Positions 34,885 to 46,571 of a DNA stretch of 64,000 bases are shown here, one piece after another. The stretch is from the NCBI GenBank assembly GCA_965230195.1, contig OZ245997.1:1736001-1800000 (forward strand). The letters run 5' to 3'. The first letter of the stretch is position 1. Each line of letters opens with the position of its first letter. A program made the translations under genes and the position numbers. Origin of the DNA: Putridiphycobacter sp965230195. GTDB taxonomy: Bacteria > Bacteroidota > Bacteroidia > Flavobacteriales_D > Crocinitomicaceae. A model generated the notes under the pieces. That model was not told the DNA's origin, searched no databases, and worked only from the letters and a program-made list of their open reading frames with translations.

Positions 34885-35322
34885 ATGCCGCGCTATTACT
34901 GCGATTACTGCGATACGTATTTGACGCACGATTCCGCTGCAGTGCGTAAACAGCATAATTCCGGATACAAACACAAGGCCAATGTGCGCAACTACTATAT
35001 GCAGTTCGATGATTTGCATCCAAGTCTGGCCACGCCTCCTCCTGCACAGCAGATTCCTGGAGGACTGCCACCGCATCTGTTGGCAGCTCACATGGCAGTC
35101 GCCCAAGCGCATGGACAGCTGCCGATGTCGTTTGCACTGCCTGGAGCTCAGCCCGGTCAACAGTTGCCCATGAATCTCCCGCGGCCGCCTTTTCCTTTTC
35201 CACCAGGAATGATTCAGCCAGGACAGATGCCACCGGGTTACATGATGCCCCCTGCCAATCCAGCAGCAGCACAGCCAGCAGGCATGCCTCAAGCAACTGC
35301 ATCATTTGGAAATGCTGAATGA
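34885..35322 (+). CDS. SNRPC: U1 snRNP protein C
   Basis: Zinc-finger subunit of U1 snRNP that stabilises pairing with the 5' splice site. The 146-residue single-exon protein starts MPRYYCDYCDTYLTHDS and has the matrin-type C2H2 finger (C-x2-C ... H-x5-H, with HNSGYKHKANVR). A Pro/Met/Gln-rich tail follows, as in animal and plant U1C. The ATG at 34885 is chosen because MPRYYCDYC is the invariant family start. It begins 78 bp after the ATG16-like stop. Confidence 0.95.
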   Translation: MPRYYCDYCDTYLTHDSAAVRKQHNSGYKHKANVRNYYMQFDDLHPSLATPPPAQQIPGGLPPHLLAAHMAVAQAHGQLPMSFALPGAQPGQQLPMNLPRPPFPFPPGMIQPGQMPPGYMMPPANPAAAQPAGMPQATASFGNAE

Positions 35323-35493
35323 AGCGCCGCCACGAGATGATTCAAAGATAAGAGAACCGCGCCACCCGATGCCATTTACAGAAGAAAGTTCGCATCACTC
35401 TTTCCCTCATTACTTGTCTAAAGACTTGGACAGAATCTCGTATCTGTAAAGAGGACAGAAAATATGATCCATTACGCGTGTCAGTGGACGTGT

Positions 35494-36298
35494 CTACTTG
35501 GCAGATATATCGGAGTCCGGAGATGTGCGATCTGCTGTGTAGCCTAATGTGGAGTAGAAGCGCAGTCCTGCGGCATTCTCTTTCATGCACGTCAGCACGA
35601 GACATTCGAGATTCAATTCTCTGGCCTGCTCGCACACATGGATGGGATTAGAAGCACGAGTCTATGTTGACGCATGCGTCACGAGGTTTTCTGAAAGGGT
35701 CATCAGATGCCGTCCAATGCCGAGCCGACGATAGTCTTCTGCGATTTGCAGCTCGTAGACATACATAACAGATCTATCATCGTACTGCTCCACACTGAAC
35801 CACGCTGTCAGAGAATAGGACAACTCTTCTCCGTGTCTTACTCCACTTGACAAAATCCAATGCTGTGGATGGGATGCTCGGATGCAAACGCCACAAAGAA
35901 ATGCGAATGTGCCTGTCCACATGTGGCAGCATCTTCCAAACATTCGGTATTATTCTGAGACAATGAGTGACCCTGTGCAGTTGCTGCATCTTTTGTTGAT
36001 CGTTCCATCCCCAGACAGGATCATATAACTGCTCCATGTTACACTTGCATAGCTGCAGAAACGCATTTTCGTAATCCGAAAGTGTGAGATGGGCTGGATG
36101 GGACGCTTTGGGACCAATGTGCCCAAAGACAATTCTTCCCTTCGATGTCTCACATCTCTCCAAATCCTTTCGATTTTTCAAGAACACCTCTGCCACCTGT
36201 CACCCCTCAGGATCTCGGACACACAAAGCAACTGCAGTGACCCTCTGGGCCGTTTCGAACGTTTTCTTCAGTGCCAGTCTTGATGAGCGACGTCGCAT
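35494..36298 (-). CDS. NAA40: histone H4/H2A N-terminal acetyltransferase NatD (NAA40)
   Basis: GNAT enzyme acetylating the N-terminal Ser of histones H4 and H2A. Diagnostic blocks on the minus strand are MEQLYDPVWGWNDQQKM, YVYELQIAEDYRRLGIGRHL (acetyl-CoA loop R-R-L-G-I-G) and VLTCMKENAAGLRFYSTLGY. Exon 1 (36298, MRRRSSRLALKKTFETAQR) joins VAEVFLKNRKDLE through a 47-nt intron ending TGACAG, in phase. The stop is at 35494-35496. The basic N-terminus resembles that of other NAA40 proteins. Its start codon is 48 bp from that of CDC23 on the other strand. Confidence 0.85.
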
Positions 36299-36346
36299 CG
36301 CAACCGAAGACTCTGTGTACGTACGACACAGACAGACTCGAACGGG
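36299..36346. promoter_or_regulatory. 48-bp bidirectional intergenic promoter
   Basis: The whole distance between the start codons of NAA40 (-) and CDC23 (+). Both UTRs and promoters must lie here or overlap coding sequence. No TATA box seen. Confidence 0.5.
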
Positions 36347-38528
36347 ATGCCATCGTTGTCGTTGCAAGGCGTCTGTGATGAGCTCCACAACGCGCAGCAT
36401 CTCTTAAGCGAATTGGGACTCTATCGATCGGCGACATGGGCTGGAGAGTTGTTGGAAGACATCGCTTCCGAAGCAGATGAGTCTGGCTACCGTAAGACAT
36501 TACTTGAACGCAGCAGCAGCAATGTTCCGACCACTGCCTTCGATCCCGATGTGCATTTCTGTTATGGTCGCGATCTTTTCGAAGAAATGGTCAATCCTGT
36601 CGATAGAGACACATTGATTGTGAAGGAACATCTGATAGGAGTATGAGAGAGCTGCCGCAGCACTGAAGAAATCCAAATGCGAGCACGCACCCTTTCTGCA
36701 TTTTTACTGTCAGTATCTGTCACTCCACAAACAAGCAGCGTGAGATTATACGTACGTGTGAGAAAGGCGGCGTTGAAGTGTGTGGTGGTCCAGGGAGAAA
36801 TGCCTGGATCCGAAAAAGCTTCGAGAGGCGGATATGACGGAGACAGGTGTGTTGGAACATGAGATTCGCGAAGCGCTGTCGCAGGCGAAAGACAGTCCAT
36901 TGCTGAATTACCTTCTTGGACTCATTCTCATCGATCAGTACAATGCTCCTTCGTGCCACACGTCACATCACCGCTGTGCTGCTAGACATCAAATGGAGGA
37001 AGCGCAGATCATGCTGTCCAGGTCGATTCGATCCTTTTCATGTCACTGGGGAGCATGGCAGGCATTTACTCGTTATGTTTTGTGCGAGAGAATTGAAAGA
37101 GTGACCTGCAGGCATTGATTGAGACGTCACTCTTTTGTGAGCGGGAATCGCACGAACTGATAAAACCAGAGGGGCATTGGATGGTGATGTTTGGCCGCGC
37201 AGTGAGATTTGATGCGGCGAACGACTGCCACGATGCAATGCGTGAAATCGAACAGATCGAGCAGCACTTTGGCAACACGCGTTTCATCACCGAACTAGTT
37301 GTCCTTCTCACTCTTCATGTAAGTGTAATTACCGGTTGCCTCTTTGCAGAAAGGACACGTTCTTCACAAACTCAAACAAAGCACAGAAGCCGCCAAATGC
37401 TTCAAATCTGTCTTGGAACGAGACCCCCATCGTTTGGACGTAAGATCTCGCCCGTGTCTCAATATCTGTCGCATCATCTTTGTTGTCCAGTCCGCGCATC
37501 TGTACTCGAGTGCCCTTTCGGCATCTGAAGATGCAAGAGAGGATCTATGTGTTCTGGCAGATGGCTGTTCGGGAACGGACAGCCATCGTCCTGAAACATG
37601 TATCGCTGTTGGCAACTACTTTGCACACATCGGGGAACATGATCGCGTTCATTTCCTATTCTCCGATAGGCAGTCAAGCGCCAGATGAATGGTGTAGGCC
37701 GTGGAGAGCTATGAGAGGGCATTAAAGATGGACAAGAATTTCAGCACGGCCTGGACGCTGCTGGGTCATCAACTGGTCGAGGTTCAGAAACCTGTTCAAG
37801 CCACACGTCTGTGTTTGTGCATAAGTGCGAGACTCGCAAGCGTAGAAGTGTCTAGGTGCATACAGCAGAGCGTTGGAGCTAAATCCTAAAGACTTCAGAG
37901 CCTGGTATGGTCTCTGTCAGATTCAAGAGCAACAAGGAAACATTGCCATGGCCATTCAGCACGCTAGAAAGTCATCTCGTCCCCTCTTAGAAACCTCTCT
38001 CGCATGGTGCCGTGCCCTTCAGAGCTGTCGAACTGAACGGCGAGGATGATCGGATGTGGATAGCGCTGGGAGTTCTGTACAAGAATACGACCATCATGCG
38101 GCTGGAGACCGCATTAAAATGCTTTGAAAAAGCCACTGTCTATGGCGACACTAACGGTGATGCCATCCGGTACTCGGTAAGATCTTCTCATCCACACACA
38201 ACGACTCCCTGCATCCAATGTCTGTGGCCAGGCAGAAGTGTATGACATGCTCTCTCTGCCAGATAAGGCTGTCGAAGCCTATCGCAAGTATCTGGAATTT
38301 GCTTTCAAAGAACCGGAGAAGTTCAAGACGGAAATCGAATCCGCACTGATCTACATTGCGATGTACCATCTGGAACAAGGCGATATCGAAGCCGCCGTCC
38401 GTGACGCTGAACAGCTTGAGCAACTGAATGGCGACCGAGCGAAGCTCGACAAGCTCCGTGAGGATATCGAAGCAACGCGAAGCGGGTGTACGACACCAGG
38501 AGGTGAAGATCAAGTGATGGAGACTTGA
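36347..38528 (+). CDS. CDC23: anaphase-promoting complex subunit CDC23/APC8
   Basis: TPR scaffold subunit of the APC/C ubiquitin ligase. The N-terminal APC8 block is LLSELGLYRSATWAGELLED. Later exons carry TPR motifs matching CDC23: HRPETCIAVGNYFAHIGEHD, SYERALKMDKNFSTAWTLLG, a block around 37890 reading NPKDFRAWYGL, and WIALGVLYKN. After the last intron the frame reads EVYDMLSLPDKAVEAYRKYL and ends QVMET at 38528. The gene is broken by about ten introns, so several exon borders between 36640 and 38240 are approximate. Confidence 0.85.
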
Positions 38529-38716
38529 AGGTGTTCTGTCTGCCACCAGTACTCAGCGTCAGATAACGTCTATCTTGTAATCAGTACCATCAAAGTGTGG
38601 GATTTGAGTGTGTGTGGTGAACTAAGGTATCTTTCGATTTTCGCGCAGTTCCCCGAGCCAAACCTGATATCACTTGCGTTAACGCGGCACCCCGTTCTGA
38701 ACGGTGGCTTCGTTCG

Positions 38717-39452
38717 ATGGGCGTGTGGATTTCGAGACTAGCTTCGCTCTTTGGCGACAGAGAGGCGCGTATTCTTGTGCTGGGACTCGATAATGCTGGC
38801 AAAACGACGATTCTGTGTAAGCCTGTTGTACTCTGAAGACGACTCCGTGACGTGACTGTCTCTTAGACCGGCTCCAACTGGGAGAAGTCGTTTCGACGAT
38901 TCCAAGTCTGCACACCTGGATCTATGGTGTGCTGCAGACTGACGCCGTGTTGTGTGTTTAGCCATTGGCTTCAATGTGGAGACGGTGACGTACAAGAACA
39001 TCAAGTTTCAGGTATGGGATCTGGGCGGCCAGACAAGTATTCGACCGTACTGGCGATGCTACTATCCCAACACCCAAGTCACATCACACAACAGCCATAA
39101 GTGTGAGATTGAGTGAGCGATTTAGGCGATTATCTATGTCGTGGATAGCTGTGACGTGGAACGGGTGGCGACATCGAAAGAGGAGTTCCATGCCATTCTC
39201 GAAGAAGAAGAGGTGAAAGACGCTTTCATCTTGGTCTACGCCAACAAGCAGGTCCACTCCCACTACCGTCTCTACGATGTGACAGCCATGAGACAGGACC
39301 TGCCTGGAGCACTGGACGATGCAGCGATTGCAGAGGGATTAGGATTACATCAGATCAAGAATCGAGATTGGGCCATTTTCAAGACATCAGCGATCAAGGG
39401 AGAAGGCATTTTTGAAGGATTAGACTGGTTGTCGAGTATGCTGAAGCGGTAG
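38717..39452 (+). CDS. ARL1: ARF-like small GTPase ARL1
   Basis: Golgi GTPase of the ARF family. Motifs are myristoylation Gly2 (MGVWISRL), the P-loop GLDNAGKT, IPTIGFNVETVTYKN (switch I), WDLGGQTSIRPYW (switch II), NKQD and the SAIKG base loop. Four short introns close exactly in frame: after ACGATTCTGT near 38816; inside IPT-I; after NTQ, with acceptor GATTTAG; and after NKQ, with acceptor GAGACAG. WRCYYPNT and TSIRPYW favour ARL1 over ARF1. The predicted length of about 180 residues fits the family. Confidence 0.92.
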
Positions 39453-39521
39453 AGAGTGCCACTCGATCTTCCACTGACCCACCGACTCGTGTCGAATCTG
39501 TAATCCTCCGCACTGTCTCTC

Positions 39522-40161
39522 TCAAGAACGAATCCTAATGAGCTCAATTTCGAAAAGAAATGGCTCTTGAACGTGATTGACGATTTGACGTTTTCCGGCA
39601 AAGCTCGGCGGCTGAGGTTCGAGGGATGGATCCAGTTGGTAGCCACGTTCAGGTGGAATCAGTGCTCTCCTTCGACCACCTACCTGCTGAAGATTCAGAC
39701 AGCGCGTTCTTAGAGATTGTGGTCGTCCTTTACCTTCATGCCCACCAGAGCATCACTGAGACCAGGAAGAAGCGATGGCGAACCAATCTCGACATCAATC
39801 GGACCGATGGGAACATCTCTCGGCTGAAAACTGACTCCCTCGACTGTCCTGCATGGAAACCGTTCCGGAAAAGATGATGTGACAGGAGAAGGAGGGTAAC
39901 TGACGAATAGACAAAGTATCCGTTCGATCGACGCAGGACGTAGTCAAGTTGGACGCGATCGCCTGGGACAGCTGCTCTCCCTTTTCCTTTCTCGAGGTCC
40001 TGAATCCGAACTCCGCTTTCCGTCTTGAGGAACCTGATGAATAGAGTGAGGAAGGAGTGAGATCGTGATTTGACATTCACCGTGGTAAGTCGTCGTTTGC
40101 CACCCGGACGTCGAGTGCCACATCCGTTTTCTCCACTGCACGAGCGTTGCGGTTTCTCCAT
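39522..40161 (-). CDS. FKBP-type peptidyl-prolyl isomerase
   Basis: Prolyl isomerase. On the minus strand: RAAVPGDRVQLDYVLRRSNG, an interior exon with PRDVPIGPIDVEIGS and LSDALVGMK, then a 50-nt intron and GGRRRALIPPERGYQLDPS, with stop at 39522-39524. This matches the FKBP fold (GD.V..DY, GM..GG.RR..IPP..GY). The N-terminus (MEKPQRSCSGENG) is basic and could be a targeting sequence. The border between the first and second coding exons could not be fixed. The form with GGRRRALIPPERGY resembles plastid FKBPs, but location is inference. Confidence 0.75.
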
Positions 40162-40355
40162 GTTGGCGTGATCAGTACGACGCTCCAGATGATTCGTCGT
40201 CGATCGATGGCCGTCGCGCACAGACGAGACGATTTCGCTAGTGGACGGACACCGATCGTTCGACACGTCGCCATCTCAACGATCAAACACGATGCGACGT
40301 CGAACTGCGAATCGATTGATGAAACCATTGGCGAACGATCGATCGATTCTCCATC

Positions 40356-42668
40356 ATGGATGATGAGTGTTTGCGTTTCATCGCCGAGGACTTGCGACGC
40401 CATGTCGAAGTCAAAGACCGCACTTATCGTTTAAGAACTTATCCACAGTGTTTCGTCGGCACCGATGCCGTGAAGCATTTTCTTGAGAAATCGCACGCAG
40501 AGACGGTTGCAGATGCGGTGGCGCTGGGAGAAGGTTTGCTGCAGCTTGGCGTCTTCCATCACGTCACCAAGGAACATGCCTTCAAAAACGAAGAGCTCTT
40601 TTACCGATTCGCAGAGGACGAGGCTTTTCATGGCGGGTACGTCACATCATTGATCGCGCCGACGCACGCGCCATGCGAAGGACCTTGTGGCGCATTTCGC
40701 GCTTCCCAACGAGACCAAATGTGCGACAAAGAGTGCGGTATAGGCAGAGCGAGAAGCCCGGCGGCGGCGCACTTAGTTGGGGAGATGCTCTGTTACGTCC
40801 GGCGACGTCTGTTATGGCGACGGAGAGTTTCCAACCGTCCATCCCGATCAGTGATTTGACGCAAGTTTCGGGTGAAGTGACGCATCCTCCTCTGGCGCCA
40901 CTCGATGAGTACAACGTCAAACTGTTGGACAACTGCAAACCTCAAAACTGGCAAGATCCAGATCCGGGGGACACAAAGTATTAGACACGTCACATCATCT
41001 ATGAATGTTCGTTTTTATGAGATCTGGCTGGTTCAGATACAATATGGTCGCCATCGGTGCTGGAGCCGGAGGGTTGGTGACGTAAGATGGATGGGAATGG
41101 AGTGGGTCGATCTGTGACAAATGCCTGTAGGGCAGCCGGTTCGGCAGGAGTGGGTGGAAGAGTGGCCATCATTGAAGAGCATTTGATGGGAGGCGATTGT
41201 CTCACTGTGGGATGCGTTCCCTCCAAAGCCCTCATACGATGTGCCAAAGCCGCCCACGAGGCAAGACTCAGTGACATGACAGGCGGAATTCTAAAGTATT
41301 ATCCGATGTGACAGGTCCGCCGGGCAGCAGAGTTCGGTGTAAATGTGGAAGGCGTGTCCGTCGACTTTGGCAAGGTCATGGAAAGAATGCGTCGTATTCG
41401 AGCGCAGATCAGTCCCATGGATTCTGCTCAACGTTTCTCTCAGGAACTGGGCATCGATGTGTATCAGGCACGGCCAATGAGTACAGGCACTCCATGAGCG
41501 GTGCTTTGATGCCAGGGTCGTGCTGTATTCACCGGAAAGGACACGATTCAGGTGAATGGCCAGACACTCAAATTTGCTGCCGCTGTTGTGGCAACGGGCA
41601 GTTCTCCGAGTCTCCCGGCCATCGAGGGTCTCAAAGATGTGCGCTACCTGACCAATGCCTCCATCTTCAATCTGACCGAGCTTCCCAAACGCTTTGGTGT
41701 CATTGGACCGGGCGTCGTCGGTCTGTCTTTCTTAGGTCCTCGTCACAGGCGGGATCATTTCTGTGTCGATGACAGGCATCGAATTGGCGCAGTGTATGGC
41801 CCGGTTTGGTTCTGCTGTGTCGGTGTTGGGTCGCTCGGGGAAGATTCTAGAGAAAGAAGATGCCGATGCCGTGGCCATCGTACGCGAACAGCTGGAAGCA
41901 GATGGAGTGCAATTCTATCTGAATTCCATCTATCAACGCATTGAACAGAGTGAAGAAGGTACCATTAAAATTTACACAAAACAACAAGACAGCACAGAAG
42001 TCATCATCGAAGTGGATGAGCTGTTGATTGCGACTGGAAGAAGTCCGAATGTAGAGAACATGGGGTTGGAAGCAGCCGGTATAGACTATGACAAAAGAGG
42101 CATCAAAGTTTCAGATTTTCTCCAGACAACAAACAAGAACGTCTACGCAGTTGGAGACTGCTGCTCCCAATACAAATTCACACACGTTGCAGATTTCATG
42201 GCGCGTCTCGTTATTCGAAACGCGTTGTTTTTCGGGTCAGGAAAGTTTTCTGGCCTACTGATACCGTGGGCCACTTACACAGAACCTGAGATCGCCCATG
42301 TTGGACTCTACGAACATGATCTGGAGGAAAAAAAGATCCAGTACAAGAAATTCGTGCGCCACCTCTCAGATGTGGACCGTGCCATTTGCGATGGAGAAGA
42401 GAGAGGTTTCGTAAAAATCCTGGTGGCGGAGGGATCGGATAAGATCTTAGGGTCAACCATTGTGGCATCTGATGCTGGCAACATGATTTCCGAAGTCTCT
42501 GTGGCCATGCAGGGAAATGTAGGACTGGGAGCTCTAGCTTATGTGATTCATCCATATCCCACACAAGCAGAGGCCGTTAGACAATGCGGAGATCTGTACA
42601 ACAAAACACGTTTGACGTTATTTGTCAAATCGGTGTTCAGAGGTCTGCTTGGGTGGAGACGGAAATGA
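40356..42668 (+). CDS. DEP domain fused to a mercuric-reductase-like flavoprotein disulfide oxidoreductase
   Basis: Residues 1 to about 95 form a DEP domain (DRTYRLRTYPQCFVGTDAV, ALGEGLLQLGVFHHV). After a linker containing LLDNCKPQNW, an intron with donor GTATTA after GDTK joins, in exact phase, YNMVAIGAGAGGLV, the first FAD-binding motif of the oxidoreductase. The redox motif GGDCLTVGCVPSKAL (C-x4-C), VVATGSSPSLP, LLIATGRSPNVENMG and VYAVGDCC follow. The dimerisation part ends with YVIHPYPTQAEAVRQ. The protein ends GLLGWRRK, so the C-terminal cysteine pair of true mercuric reductases is absent. Substrate unknown. The exons between the DEP domain and LLDNCKP are approximate. Confidence 0.8.
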
Positions 42669-43070
42669 CTGGTGCTAAGAATGAAATCTGCACAAAAGAA
42701 CAGAGTTTTCGTCTAAGAAAGGATAATGAAACTAGTCATTGAGCATAAACCCACAACTGTCTCGCAGCTTTCAACTTTGCATGGACCGATTAAGAAAAGG
42801 TGGCACATGGATAAGACGGTGGTCGATTGAACGAGCAATAGACGATGTGTCAAACAATAAATTTGGAGGGATGGGGTGGGTGCGCAGACGGACAAAAAAT
42901 AGGAAGATACATTCTCTACCCTACGATTCACTAAACTCAGAAGATGGCTGGCCATAGCAATTCGTGCCATCCATGATAGGTGCTGATGCTACGCAGATCC
43001 AGTGAAAAATATCAATCCAATCCTTTATTAAGAGCGAAGACGTCCATCCGTCCATCCGTCATCAGACAGT

Positions 43071-43090
43071 GGCGGCGGCGGCGGCGGCGG
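43071..43090 (+). repeat. GGC microsatellite
   Basis: Uninterrupted GGC triplets. Confidence 0.9.
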
Positions 43091-43403
43091 TTGGTCATTA
43101 TGCATCTGGTACACTACCAACGCTGTCGTGGACATTGTAAGGCTTCAAATCAGCTGAATTGAGCTCCATGGTGGAATGAGGACCGTGTGCAGTTGGGGTG
43201 CGGAGAGAAGTATCATTTGAGATTGACAGCTTTTGGAAAACCTGATGCATTTCTGCGATACCTTCGAGGGTCGATGCTGTCATACGTGTGACACAATCCT
43301 CATCCACACACGTCCAGGATTCAAGATGACTACATACACACACCAATCTCAGCCGACAGTCATTATCCATACATTACATTCAAAGTATGTGTGTGCCCAA
43401 CCA

Positions 43404-43439
43404 CCAACCAACCAACCAACCAACCAACCAACCAACCAA
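43404..43439 (+). repeat. (CCAA)9 microsatellite
   Basis: Nine perfect tetranucleotide units just downstream of the SRPK stop. Confidence 0.95.
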
Positions 43440-43501
43440 AAACGTCTATTTCAAGGGCAGCAATGTCTAGCAGATGTCTTTGTTCACGCAAAGCACGCGT
43501 C

Positions 43502-45490
43502 TCAGCGGTACCTTGGACATTTCGAATCTCGAGCGTCATTCTCTTCCATCCAACTGCTGTGCCCACTCGAATCCAAGTCTGACGAGAAACTTGACGATCG
43601 TCGGCTCAGAGATACGTCTCGTGGAGTGAGATTCCGGTGACGTGTCAAAGCAAGGTCTGGATTGAGCCAAGGATGCTGCAGCATTTCGGATGCCGATGCA
43701 CGCTTGGCCGGGTCGTACTCAAGCATCGGAAGCAGAAAACTTGTCATTTCCTCAGCCTAGAATACAACATACCCACATACCCATGTCTCAGTCACATGTG
43801 GCACACGCCCAACAACGTCTGACTGACTTGTTGATAACTAAACTTGTATCGTTGCCTGAAAGCACGTTCCAAAGAACAGTAACGAAGGTTCTTCACATGC
43901 CTAAGCTCCCCCCTATGATTAAAGTACCTGCGTCCATACTCGCCTTGCAATGCAATCTAGACACAGCCGCGCAGAGAAATGTGTGAGAAATGCCTCGCGG
44001 GAGTAACGGTTATGCATCTCACTCTTTTCGGAACAGATCCAAGAAGCTCAATGAAGAGGGCTAGATGATCTTCGTCTCTGTCGTAGTAATGTCCAGCTTT
44101 CGGGTCGAAAAGAAAGTCTCCAGTAATCAGTTCAAAGACAGTACATGCCATTGACCACATATCTGCGGATGTATCATACGAAGCTCCTAGGATGACCTGA
44201 CAACACCACGACGCTGTCCTCTGCTGGACTGCCCGTTAAGCATCGTACTTCAGGACATCGGTACTGGCGCGTCTGGATATCTTTGGAGAAGTGTTTATGC
44301 GTCCAACAGGCATTACCAAAGTCAACAATCTTGCAGCCGACGTGCGTCAGATCTTCTTCTGTTAAGGATCTAAAGTGTGACATTACTCCTCATCAAAAGT
44401 CCCATCATGGATCGTCGAAATCACACCTCTGTTCATCTCGCATATCCTTTTCAAACGCTTGGTCATTATCTTTGTGATCCAGAGAGTCCAAATCCTGTCA
44501 CACAACGCATCTCTTGCTCCATGTGTGAGAATAGTGTGACAGACAGTGGACATGGATGATTCGGATTGCAATGCCTGCTTCTTGAGCTTGGCTTTCATTC
44601 TTCTTTTTTGATTCTTGGAAAGCTTTCCATTCACAGATGACATCGGGTGCAAACATCCACGCTTCGCGATTGACTCGACATCAACACTCGGGCGAGGGTG
44701 CAATGGATCCGTCAACATGACATTCTCCAACTTCAGATCTGTGTGAATTATTTTCAGTTCCCTAAACAGCAGCACTCAACATATAGACGTCGAATACGCT
44801 CTATCCCGTTCGACCTGTGCAGGAAATCCAGTCCAGTAAGAATCTGTCGGGTGAGGTTCTTGACGATGGGGATCGGGATTCCCTTGTAGTTGTATTTCTT
44901 GACGAGTTTGAGTAAGTTGTCGCCAAGGGTTTCGAAGATCATGCAGATATGGGTCCCATGTGGTCCCTTATGCTCAAACCAGTCATACAAAACACAACAA
45001 CACTTCTCTCGATTCGGATCGCCGTTACTGATGTCATGCAATAGATCGATCTCGTCTCGCGCCGCATCCGTATACTGAGAAGCGCTCTTCTGAACCTGTC
45101 CCACAGCATCGTCGTGATATGACATGATGTGACAGCGCTGCCCTTCTCGCACCTTCATGGCCAGTTTTCTGTGGTATCGTGTGTCCTGTACCAACCAGAC
45201 TGTTGAGAAATGACCCCATCCTAGCTTCTGTAAGACGATGTAGCGCCCATCTCTGTAACGCTCTCCAATCGCCACAGGATGATACCCACCTTCGATGCAG
45301 TCAGTGACTAGGATCATATCTCTTTTTCAAGGCATTGTTGAGACAGACCTTTTTTGTAGCCATCCGACCCTTCACAGTCGCTGTCTCCACTCAGTGGTTC
45401 ATCGTAGGGATGCGGTTCGTTGTTTATTGGAGGCATAATCGGCGTTGACTTCTTATCTGCGCCCTTCTTCGAGACATCTGCGTCCAACAT
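43502..45490 (-). CDS. SRPK: SR-protein kinase (SRPK)
   Basis: CMGC kinase that phosphorylates Arg/Ser splicing factors. On the minus strand the first exon (MLDADVSKKGADKKST, ending SDCEGSDGYKK) joins GGYHPVAIGERYRDGRY, the signature SRPK entry, across a 63-nt intron. Motifs are LGWGHFSTVW, AMKV, HTDLKLENVML, DFGNACW, DIQTRQYR and RDEDHLALFIELLG. The split spacer typical of SRPKs is present but short (about 130 residues, Lys-rich SKNQKRRMKAKLKKQ). The tail after QHPWLNPDLAL is Ser-rich. HTDLKLEN replaces the usual HTDLKPEN. The stop is at 43502-43504. Confidence 0.92.
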
Positions 45491-45836
45491 GTTCGGCGAA
45501 GGGTAACCGTTTGCAAGACATGGGTGATGGAATACGTTTCGCGTATTTGTGGTGCGGTCGCTTCGTTCCTTTCGGTCGATAGGGACGCCCTATGTGAAGC
45601 GGTCTCGTGAGGACGAGGTTTCGTAGTGCGACAGACGGGTTGTCGTCACCGGTGGATTGCATTATTCAAGTTCGCGGCGTCTCGGTGAGCTGCGTGTGTT
45701 CGTTCGATGAAGACGCCAAAGAGATGTGTAGAAAAAACGACAACGACAAAATGGGACGAACAGATAAATTATCCGTGAGCATCATCGCTCCATCAATTCT
45801 GATCTTTCGGCGGCGCAGCGTTCGTCCTTCTACAAC
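45491..45836. other. divergent intergenic region between SRPK and RPL37
   Basis: About 350 bp separating opposite start codons, presumably promoters. Open frames here have no recognisable content. Confidence 0.5.
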
Positions 45837-46331
45837 ATGGGCAAAGCAGGAAAAGGAACTGGCAGTTTTGGTAAGACACCCACAGATCGCACACACACCC
45901 GATCGAACAAACGCACGAACGTTGTAGGCAAACGCAAGACCAAGACGCATATGATATGCCCGCGTTGTGGACGACGCTCCTTTCACAAGCAGAAACGGCG
46001 TTGCGCTTCCTGTGGATTCCCATCCCCCCGCATGCGCCATTGTCAGAGGGATGCCGCTCAGGAAAGAACTGCTGAATGACAAGAACGTTGTGTAGATAAT
46101 TGGAGTCAGAAGGCACGAAGAAGAAGAACACAAGGAACCGGTCGCATGCGACACATGCGCAAAGTGTTCATTCGTGCGCGCAATGGATTCAGAGAAGGTC
46201 AAAACGATGATCCCACATCTCATTCGGTTGATCAACGATGGTGGGTCTGTTGCGCAGAGGAGTTCCGTTTGAGCAAAGTGGGCATGCGAGCCCTGCAAAA
46301 ATCGACCGAAGGCGCATCGGCCGAAGCGTAA
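45837..46331 (+). CDS. RPL37: 60S ribosomal protein L37 (eL37)
   Basis: Zinc-binding large-subunit protein. Exon 1 is MGKAGKGTGSFG. A 51-nt intron ending GTTGTAG leads to GKRKTKTHMICPRCGRRSFH, with the C-x2-C ... C-x2-C finger completed by CASCGFPSPRMRH. A second short intron (acceptor GTGTAG) restores YNWSQKARRRRTQGTGRM, and HMRKVFIRARNGFRE follows. The end is less sure: a further 56-nt intron would give EEFRLSKVGMRALQ and a stop at 46331, a C-terminus somewhat longer than usual for eL37. Confidence 0.9.
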
Positions 46332-46571
46332 AGCCTTAAGGAGTAATTTGCATGCAGAGAACAGATGTTGATTGTTTGTCTGTCATCTCACCGTCTCTGA
46401 AACTCTCAAATGATGTGACATCTGATCATTTATCCTCTTCGTTCTAGCGGCATGCATGTTGAGGAGGTAAGTCAGAAGGGGGTCATCTACGGATTAGTAA
46501 GATGTGCTAGTACGTGGAATAAGGGGCAGGCGAATAGTAAAATAAGAAATGAAACGGGATGCATTTCTTCT
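46332..46571. other. intergenic region
   Basis: Between convergent RPL37 and ferritin. Nothing recognised beyond probable 3' UTRs. Confidence 0.4.

Larger units (their letters stand above)
42669..43501. other. intergenic region with microsatellites
   Basis: Lies between convergent genes. It carries a 20-bp GGC run (43071-43090) and nine CCAA units (43404-43439). No gene recognised. It probably includes the SRPK 3' UTR. Confidence 0.5.

Noticed and set aside
40980..42668. Mercuric reductase
   Set aside because: The active-site C-x4-C is present, but the C-terminal cysteine pair and an N-terminal metal-binding domain are missing, and a DEP domain is fused instead.
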